From: Pelomonas sp. V22
GTDB lineage: Bacteria; Pseudomonadota; Gammaproteobacteria; Burkholderiales; Burkholderiaceae_C
NCBI RefSeq assembly: GCF_030014915.1
Contig: NZ_JAGIXS010000001.1
Coordinates: forward strand, 434,001-498,000
Direction: 5' to 3'
Length of the DNA stretch: 64,000 bases
The position numbers and the translations under genes were made by a program. Shown here piece by piece: positions 58,202 through 64,000 of this stretch. The notes below the pieces were generated by a model. That model worked only from the letters and a program-made list of their open reading frames with translations, had not been told where the DNA came from and did not search any database. Numbering within the stretch: the stretch's first letter is position 1; each line of letters begins with the position of its first letter.

Positions 58202-59095
58202 GTGCAAGCGAAGACCGCAGGACAGCCAGCAGCGCAAGACCCGGTGGCGGCCCTGCCGCGCGCCGGCAACTGGGTGCGCACGCGCAGCCAGGTCCTGGTG
58301 TGCTGGGACGGCCTGAGCGAGCCCTGGTCCAGGATCCAGCTGGACGCGCCTGCGGACTTCGACTGGATCTTGTTCGACACCTCGGGCCGCCAGGCAGCCG
58401 GCCAGCGCCAGTTGCGCGGCCAGTCCTGCCGGGTGCTGTCGGCCGAGGTCGAAGGCAAGGGCCAGGTCTACCAGGCCCTGGCCGATCACTTGGCGGCCAA
58501 CAGCGAGGTGCCGGACTACGTGGCGCTGATCGACGCCGCCGTCCTGCTCTCCACGAGCAGCATCAACCGCCTGCTGCACCTGGCTGCAAGCGAGGGCCTC
58601 GACGTCTGCGCGCCCGCGCTCAGCCACGACAGCAGCTGCGCCCACCGCTGGTCGCTGCGCCAGGCCAGCCTGATGTTCCGCGAGCTGGACTGGGTCGAGA
58701 TGACGATGCCTTTCTATCGCGGCAGCCTCTTCATGGCCGGCCGTGAGCAGTACCGGGGCCATGTCTCGTCTGCAGGCATGGACTGCTACCTGATGCCCAC
58801 GCTGCAGCAGCTCACCGGGCTGAAGCGCTGCGTGCTGGTGGATGCCGTGATGGCCTGCCACCGTCCGCCGGCCGGCCAGGGCCCGCAGGTCTACCGCAAC
58901 GGCCGCAGCGCCGGCGAGGAAGCGGCGGCCGTCAAAGCCCATTGCATCGCCCTGATCCAGTCGCGCCAGCCCGAGCTGCTGCAGAGCGAGTGGTTCCGGC
59001 GCCTCTTCGAGCAAGGCCCTGCACGCTCGCGCTGGCAGCAGGTCAAGGACGGGCTGGGCCGGCGGCTGCGGCGCTGGCTGGAAGCCTCGACCTGA
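58202..59095 (+). CDS. DUF707-like paralogue with degenerate acidic motif
   Basis: A 297-aa relative of the preceding protein. It keeps CAPALSHDSS (against AQPALTHDSY), DWVEMTMPFYRGSLF (against GFVEVMAPLFDRVAL) and SSAGMDCYL in place of SGWGLDLVW. The FPDDDLA motif is replaced by LIDAAVL: Asp111 stays but two Asp are Ala112 and Ala113. GTG 58202 is chosen because AGGAGAGG sits 3-10 nt upstream; an open frame reaches 58082, overlapping the previous gene by 70 bp. It may have lost catalysis or changed its substrate. Confidence 0.75.
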   Translation: MQAKTAGQPAAQDPVAALPRAGNWVRTRSQVLVCWDGLSEPWSRIQLDAPADFDWILFDTSGRQAAGQRQLRGQSCRVLSAEVEGKGQVYQALADHLAANSEVPDYVALIDAAVLLSTSSINRLLHLAASEGLDVCAPALSHDSSCAHRWSLRQASLMFRELDWVEMTMPFYRGSLFMAGREQYRGHVSSAGMDCYLMPTLQQLTGLKRCVLVDAVMACHRPPAGQGPQVYRNGRSAGEEAAAVKAHCIALIQSRQPELLQSEWFRRLFEQGPARSRWQQVKDGLGRRLRRWLEAST

Positions 59096-59208
59096 TGAAG
59101 ATCTGCCCCCCGGGGCCGCTGGCCTTACCGCATACTGGGCCCCACATACCGCCGCATCGGCCAGCAAGGGCTTGAGAGCAGCGGGACTCGTGGCAACAAG
59201 GGGGCGCC

Positions 59209-61095
59209 ATGGATTCAGGCATCAAGCCGGGCGACGCCACCGGCCCGCGCCGCCGGCGGCTGTCTTTCGCGCTGGTGCTGACACCCTTGCTGCTGGGCAA
59301 TGTGGTGATGCTGGCGCTCTGCATGGGCGGCTTCTACGTGCTGTCGGCCACGCGTGCCTATGTGGGTGGCGAGAGCCAATGGTCCAAGGCCCGGGCCCAG
59401 GCCATCGACGAGCTGCGCGCCTACGCGGCCAGCGCCGACCCTGCGCGGCTGCACGCCTTCGAGCGGGCCATGCAGGTGCCGCTGGGCGACCACCAGGCCC
59501 GCCTGGCCATGGACGAGCCGCAGCTCGACTGGCAGCGTGCCAGCGAGGGCTTCGCGCGCGGCCGCAATGCGCCCGAGGATGTGCCGGGCATGATCCGGCT
59601 TTACCGCTGGGCCGGCAGCAGCCGCCTGATGGCACCCGCCGTGCAGGCCTGGCGCCAGGGCGATGGGCTGATTGCCGAGCTGCAGGCCCTGGCCGGCGTC
59701 CTGCAACAGACCCTGAACGAAGACCCGGTGGCACGGCCGCAGCGCCTCGCGCAGACGCTGGCGGCGCTCGACCAGCTGGCGTTGAAGCTCCTGGAGCAGG
59801 AGCTGAGCTTCAGCGCCGAACTGGGCAAGGCCTCACGCGCCACGCTGCAGGTGCTCTCGGCCACCGTGGCCCTGACCGCCCTGCTGCTGACGCTGAGCGC
59901 CTATGCCATGCAGCGCTCCGGTCTGAAGCGCCAGGGCCGCTACGAGGCGGCGCTGGAGGCGGCCAATCACCGCTGGTCGCTCGCGGCCGAGGTCGATGGC
60001 CTGGGCGTCTTCGAATGGCAGAAGCACAGCGACCGCGTCTACCTCGACGCCCGCGCCTGCGCCGTCTACGGCCTGCCCATCAATCCGAACAGCCCCGATG
60101 GCCTGGAGGTGCCACGCAGCCGCGTGCGCGCCCTGGTCGACTCGAGCCACACCCCGGGCCTGCAGGCCGCGCTCGATGCCGCCGTCAGCGACAGCGGCAC
60201 GCTGCGCCAGCGTTTCCGCATCCGGCCCGAGTCTTCGCCGGACGGCGAACTGCGCCATGTCGAGGTGACGGGCGCCATGCTTCGCGGCCAGCCCGGCGCC
60301 GGCGAGCAGCGCATGGTGGGCGTGATCAAGGACATCACGCAGCAATTGCAGCAGGAGCAGCTCGCGCTGGACAAGCAGGCCGCCGAGCGCAGCGCCGCCG
60401 CGCGCATGGAGTTCCTCTCTCGCCTCAGCCACGAGCTGCGCACGCCGCTCAATGCGGTGCTGGGTTTCTCGGAGCTGATGCTGATGGAGTCGAACGGCGA
60501 GGCACTGAGCGACAAGCAGCGCCACCGCATCCAACTGATCGCCGACTCGGGCCGGCACCTGCTCAGCCTGGTCAACGACGTGCTGGACATCAGCAGCATC
60601 GACGCCGGCCGCTTCAGCATCAGCTGCCAGCCCACGCTGCTCGCGCCGGCGCTGCAGGCCGCGCTGGAGCTGGCCGCGCCCGAGCAGCAGGCCTATGGCG
60701 TGACGATGGAACTGCAGCCGCTGCCACCGGGTCTGGCCGTGCACGCGGATGCACTGCGACTCGGCCAGGTGCTGGCCAACCTGCTCAGCAATGCCTGCAA
60801 GTACAACCGCCCGCAAGGCCTGGTTCGGGTGCAGGCCGAACGATTGGCCGAGCAGGTGCACATCAGCGTGCAGGACCAGGGCGCGGGCCTCACGGCAGCC
60901 GAGCAGGCCCAGCTGTTCCAGCCCTTCAAGCGCCTCGACAGCGGCGCGCACCGCCCGGGCACCGGCCTCGGGCTCAGCATCGCCCGGCTGCTGGCGCAGC
61001 AGATGGGCGGCGACATCAAGGTAGAGAGCCAGCCCGGCCAGGGCAGCCGCTTCAGCCTCATCCTGCAGGCCTCTGAAAGCTCAGAGCGAAAGTAG
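59209..61095 (+). CDS. Orphan PAS-type sensor histidine kinase
   Basis: A 628-aa sensor kinase. TM1 is at about 19-46; a mostly helical periplasmic domain of about 160 residues follows; TM2 is at about 209-235; a PAS-like domain spans about 250-380. The His-kinase core has His408 in LSRLSHELRTPLNAVLGFSE, the N box LANLLSNACKYNRP, G1 QDQGAGL and G2 GTGLGLSIARLL. No response regulator lies nearby, so the partner is unknown. It converges with a GT4 gene and overlaps it by 15 bp. Confidence 0.9.
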   Translation: MDSGIKPGDATGPRRRRLSFALVLTPLLLGNVVMLALCMGGFYVLSATRAYVGGESQWSKARAQAIDELRAYAASADPARLHAFERAMQVPLGDHQARLAMDEPQLDWQRASEGFARGRNAPEDVPGMIRLYRWAGSSRLMAPAVQAWRQGDGLIAELQALAGVLQQTLNEDPVARPQRLAQTLAALDQLALKLLEQELSFSAELGKASRATLQVLSATVALTALLLTLSAYAMQRSGLKRQGRYEAALEAANHRWSLAAEVDGLGVFEWQKHSDRVYLDARACAVYGLPINPNSPDGLEVPRSRVRALVDSSHTPGLQAALDAAVSDSGTLRQRFRIRPESSPDGELRHVEVTGAMLRGQPGAGEQRMVGVIKDITQQLQQEQLALDKQAAERSAAARMEFLSRLSHELRTPLNAVLGFSELMLMESNGEALSDKQRHRIQLIADSGRHLLSLVNDVLDISSIDAGRFSISCQPTLLAPALQAALELAAPEQQAYGVTMELQPLPPGLAVHADALRLGQVLANLLSNACKYNRPQGLVRVQAERLAEQVHISVQDQGAGLTAAEQAQLFQPFKRLDSGAHRPGTGLGLSIARLLAQQMGGDIKVESQPGQGSRFSLILQASESSERK

Positions 61096-62187
61096 CAGCT
61101 GCTCGTAGCGCCGCATCATCAGCTTGCGGTCGTGATGGCGCATCGCATGGAGGCGCGCTTCCGAGGCCAGGCCGGCGGCATAGCCCGGTTCCAGCAGCAG
61201 GCGCTCCAGCACCGCGGCCAGCGCTTGGGGGTCGCGCTCGGGCACCAGCAGGCCGCTCTTGCCATGCTCGAACACGCCTTCCACGCCGGGCACGTCAGAC
61301 GCCACGCAGGCACAGCCGGCGGCCATGCCCTCGAGCAGGGCCAGGGGCATGCCCTCCCAATGGGTGGAGAGCACAAAGATCTGCTGGCTCATCAAGAGCT
61401 GGGGCAGCTCCGCATGGTGGCCCATGAACCAGACCTGTGACCCGAGGCCCAGATCGCGCACCAGGGCCTCGGCCCGCGCGCGCAGCGCCGGCTTGCCGGT
61501 GCCGGCCAGGTGCAGCTTGGGCACCAGGCCGCGTTTCTTCAATAGCGCCAGCGCATGGATCAGCGTGAGCTGGTCCTTCTGGCGCGCGAAACGGGCCGAC
61601 ATCACGATGCCCGGCGCGCGCTCCTCGTAAAGCCGCTTCTCGGCACCGGCAAAGCGGCCGAGGTCGATGCCATTCGGAATCGAAAGCAGGCGTTCGGCCG
61701 GCATGCCCAGCTGAAGCAGACTAGCGCGCACGCTCTCGGACACGCCCACGATGCCTGCCGTGCGCCGCGCCAGCCAACGTGCCTGCCAGAGCTTGAAGGC
61801 CGAATAGCGTTCGCGCGAGTTGTGCTCCACCTGCACCATGGTCCGCACCCAGGCCGCGCGAGCCGCCCAGCGGCCGATCAGGTGCTCCGGAAAACCATGG
61901 GCCACCACCACGTCGGGCCGCCAGCGCCGGCACAGCCGCGCCAAGGCCCAGATCGAAAGCCAGTGGAACCAGCCCGGCACCAGCTCGACCCGCAAGCCCC
62001 GGTCACGCAGGGCCTGCACCTGGGCTTCATCGGTGTCGCGCTTGCGGCGCAGCACCAGCATGGCTTCGAGCTTGCGGCCTTCGGGGGCGGCGGCGACCAG
62101 GTCGATCGCCACCTGGGTGGCACTGGTGAAGCGGCCGGTGACGAAGTGCAGGACCCTCAGACGTTGTGATATCGATGGAAACTGCAT
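61081..62187 (-). CDS. Glycosyltransferase family 4
   Basis: A 368-aa GT-B-fold transferase of the GT4 class. It has the N-terminal LRVLHFVTGRFTSATQVAID with a sugar-acceptor face, the central VEHNSRERYSAF, and the C-terminal nucleotide-sugar site SIPNGIDLGRF, LSTHWEGMPLALLEGMAAG with the EX7E-like Glu pair. The frame opens 43 codons earlier (62316), but homology starts at MQFPSISQRLRVLHF, so ATG 62185-62187 is used. Substrates unknown; likely LPS or capsule glycan. Confidence 0.88.
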   Translation of the reverse strand: MQFPSISQRLRVLHFVTGRFTSATQVAIDLVAAAPEGRKLEAMLVLRRKRDTDEAQVQALRDRGLRVELVPGWFHWLSIWALARLCRRWRPDVVVAHGFPEHLIGRWAARAAWVRTMVQVEHNSRERYSAFKLWQARWLARRTAGIVGVSESVRASLLQLGMPAERLLSIPNGIDLGRFAGAEKRLYEERAPGIVMSARFARQKDQLTLIHALALLKKRGLVPKLHLAGTGKPALRARAEALVRDLGLGSQVWFMGHHAELPQLLMSQQIFVLSTHWEGMPLALLEGMAAGCACVASDVPGVEGVFEHGKSGLLVPERDPQALAAVLERLLLEPGYAAGLASEARLHAMRHHDRKLMMRRYEQLLLSL

Positions 62188-62316
62188 GGTGGACCGGCAA
62201 GCAATGCAAGCGGACGCCAGCTCCCAGCGCTGGGGCTTCAATGGCGTCTCGGACTCCCTGGACGGCACCGAGTATCGCAACGATTCCTGCGCCGCGATCT
62301 CGCGATCACCCTGCAA

Positions 62317-63345
62317 TCAGGGGTCTGTTGCCGCCGCGACAAGGGTCAGTTGTTGCCGGTAGAAGGCCTCGACTGCCTCGGTCGCGCGCTCAATGCGGTA
62401 GGGCGTCAGGTCGTAGCTGCGGCGCGCCGGCCGCTCCTCGGCCAGGCCAGCCAGGGCCTGCGCCATGGCCGGCACGTCGGCCACCGGCAGCAAGGGGCGC
62501 TGGATGGTGCCGGCCAGCAGTTGCGCGCCCTGCGAGGCCGTGGCCAAGACAGGCAGGCCGGCCGCCATGGCTTCCAGGAAGACCAGGCCAAAGGGCTCGG
62601 AATGGGCCGCGCTGACGAAGGCATCGAAAGCGCTGAACCACTGCTGCGGATGGCTGACGAAGCCCGGCATCAGCACCTCGGGCGGCGCCAGACGGCGCAG
62701 CCGCTCCCAGTCCCGCCCATGGCCAGCGATCACCAGGCGGCAGCCGGGCGGACGGGCCTGCCCGAAGGCCTCGACCAGCAGGTCCAGCCCTTTGCTGGCC
62801 TCCACACGGCCCAGCGCGCCGATCACGAAATCGCTGTCCGCAAAGCCCAGCTCGCGGCGCAGGCGCTGGCGGGCCGCGGGGTCGAAGGGGCCGGCCACGG
62901 TCCAGTTGTCGATCTGCGTGCAGTGCGACCGCTGTTCTGCCGGCACATGGGCCATCTGCCAGGGGGCGATGGCGATCAGCGCGTCCAACGAGCGATGCTG
63001 CTGGGGCTTGTAGTCGATGTGCAGCGTGGCCACCCGCAGGCCATGCCCTCGCAGGCCCTGCAAGGCCCGGCAGGCCCAGCTGAGGTGGGCATGGGCCACA
63101 TCGAGCGGCAGCGAGCGCAGGGCCCGTCGTGCCGCCAGGGCCGCCAGAAAGCTCCAGCCGCCGACCAAGATCACGCGCACGCGCGGGTCGAGCCGATGGG
63201 CAATGGCATCGGGCCGCTGCTCGGCGGCGCGCCGGTGAAGAATCATCCAGACCTCGTGCTGCTGCGCCTGGGCATTGGCGAGCTCGACGGCATGCCGTTC
63301 GGAGCCGGCAAAGCGGTGGGTCAGGAGCACGTGGGCAATTTTCAT
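62317..63345 (-). CDS. Glycosyltransferase family 4
   Basis: A 342-aa GT4-class transferase. It begins MKIAHVLLTHRFAGSERHAVELA, where the GSERHxxxLA pattern is typical of GT4 enzymes. The C-terminal half has ALGRVEASKGLDLLVEAF and VSAAHSEPFGLVFLEAMAAGLPVLAT with the catalytic-site Glu pair. It precedes the other GT4 gene by 129 bp on the same strand and is divergent from msbA. Confidence 0.88.
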   Translation of the reverse strand: MKIAHVLLTHRFAGSERHAVELANAQAQQHEVWMILHRRAAEQRPDAIAHRLDPRVRVILVGGWSFLAALAARRALRSLPLDVAHAHLSWACRALQGLRGHGLRVATLHIDYKPQQHRSLDALIAIAPWQMAHVPAEQRSHCTQIDNWTVAGPFDPAARQRLRRELGFADSDFVIGALGRVEASKGLDLLVEAFGQARPPGCRLVIAGHGRDWERLRRLAPPEVLMPGFVSHPQQWFSAFDAFVSAAHSEPFGLVFLEAMAAGLPVLATASQGAQLLAGTIQRPLLPVADVPAMAQALAGLAEERPARRSYDLTPYRIERATEAVEAFYRQQLTLVAAATDP

Positions 63346-63448
63346 CGGGGGTGGTCAGACGGGGCCGTCGCAGGCCACGGCGACGCGCACGATACACGAG
63401 AAAACCGCCCCGCCGCCCTCCCGCAGACTGCAGCGACAATCCGCCCCC

Positions 63449-64000
63449 ATGACCGATGCCGCCGCTACCGCGCCCGACCTGAAGACCACCGCCCGCCGGG
63501 TGCTGCGCTATGTGGCCCCGCATCGCATCGGCCTGGCCTGGACCATCCTCGCCTACGTGGGCGCCGCCTGTACCGAGCCGCTGATCCCCGAGCTGCTGAA
63601 GACCGTCTTCGGCAAGGGCTTCCAGGCCTCGTCCTTCTCGGTCTGGTGGGTGCCCGTGGTGCTGATCGGCCTGTTCGCGCTGCGCGGCCTGTTCAGCTTC
63701 CTCGGCCAGTACATGCTGAACCGGACGCTGACCCGCTCGGTGATGGACATGCGCCGCTCGCTGCTGGATGCGCTCCTGAAAGCCGACGCCAGCGCCTACA
63801 CCAGCCTGCAGCCCGGCGCGGCCGTGACCAAGGTGGTGAACGACCCGAACCAGGTGCTGACGCTCTTGAGTGGCACCGTGGTCTCGGTGCTGCGTGACGG
63901 CCTGCCCGCCGTCGCCATGCTCGGCTACCTGCTCTACCTGAACTGGCAGCTGACCCTGCTGTCGATGATCACCACGCCGCTGATGGCCTTCGTGGTCAAG
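63449..64000 (+). CDS. msbA: Lipid A export ABC transporter MsbA (N-terminal part, runs off the right edge)
   Basis: The first 184 residues of a half-size ABC exporter: MTDAAATAPDLKTTARRVLRY is the cytoplasmic start, then membrane helices at about 28-48 and 64-85 and a third-fourth pair near 140-180. The segment RSLLDALLKADASAYTSLQPGAAVTK is the first coupling-helix region of the ABC_membrane domain. MsbA is chosen rather than another half-exporter because of the neighbouring glycan genes and the family-like N-terminus; the ATPase domain is outside the window, so this is probable, not certain. Confidence 0.8.
   Translation, partial: MTDAAATAPDLKTTARRVLRYVAPHRIGLAWTILAYVGAACTEPLIPELLKTVFGKGFQASSFSVWWVPVVLIGLFALRGLFSFLGQYMLNRTLTRSVMDMRRSLLDALLKADASAYTSLQPGAAVTKVVNDPNQVLTLLSGTVVSVLRDGLPAVAMLGYLLYLNWQLTLLSMITTPLMAFVVK

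Overview
The window is a contiguous piece of a high-GC, gene-dense bacterial chromosome. Gene order and protein similarity point to a betaproteobacterium of the order Burkholderiales, probably the Roseateles/Mitsuaria/Rubrivivax/Leptothrix branch. The order gph-ubiG-ompA divergent from gyrA, followed by serC-pheA-tyrA-aroA/cmk-rpsA-ihfB-lapA-lapB, is a typical Burkholderiales backbone. The tmRNA tag reads ANDSTFALAA, close to the betaproteobacterial ANDERFALAA type. No CRISPR array, insertion sequence, integrase, tRNA or rRNA was seen. The genus is inference.

Region by region: (1) 1-4725, minus strand: parE, an acetylpolyamine amidohydrolase, a GNAT acetyltransferase, a lytic transglycosylase and parC (cut by the window edge). 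The last four genes overlap stop-to-start and parE is 2 bp away. (2) 4807-13823, plus strand: exported amidohydrolase, MFS transporter, a 40-residue membrane microprotein, a methyltransferase, dapA, bamC, a large zinc metalloprotease and an MBL-fold hydrolase. (3) 13909-15902, minus strand: a small Ala-rich lipoprotein, an unknown 165-aa protein and the RoxA/YcfD-type ribosomal oxygenase. (4) 16046-23250, plus strand: a self-contained five-gene unit with a membrane-fusion protein, ABC ATPase, tandem MacB/FtsX permease, NtrC-family regulator and NtrY-like kinase, preceded by a good -24/-12 sigma-54 promoter. (5) 23263-26980: slyD, dut, coaBC, a DUF1275 membrane protein and trmB. (6) 27013-35076, minus strand: a complete nucleoside uptake and salvage operon (BMP-type ABC importer, cdd, purine nucleoside phosphorylase, deoC, deoA). 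(7) 35348-39399: a Fur box, feoA-feoB and a DUF885 protein. (8) 39426-39942: the ssrA (tmRNA) gene with promoter and terminator, plus an inverted partial copy of its 3' end. (9) 40030-42214, minus strand: gph, ubiG, ompA. (10) 42485-54697, plus strand: gyrA, a DUF2059 protein, serC, pheA, tyrA, an aroA-cmk fusion, rpsA, ihfB, lapA, lapB. (11) 54697-63345: a surface-glycan locus with a GT-A-like transferase, a GT25 transferase, UDP-galactopyranose mutase, two DUF707-type paralogues, an orphan sensor kinase and two GT4 transferases, followed by msbA (cut by the right edge).

The genes group into clear tasks: DNA topology (parE, parC, gyrA, ihfB), nucleotide salvage, aromatic amino acid synthesis, ferrous iron uptake, and envelope or lipopolysaccharide assembly and its control (lapAB, glycan locus, msbA). 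The least explained parts are the sigma-54-controlled ABC/two-component unit, the DUF707 pair in which the second member has lost two of three acidic motif residues, the acetylation/deacetylation gene pair between the topoisomerase IV genes, the coupled 40-aa microprotein, and the inverted tmRNA 3'-end copy.
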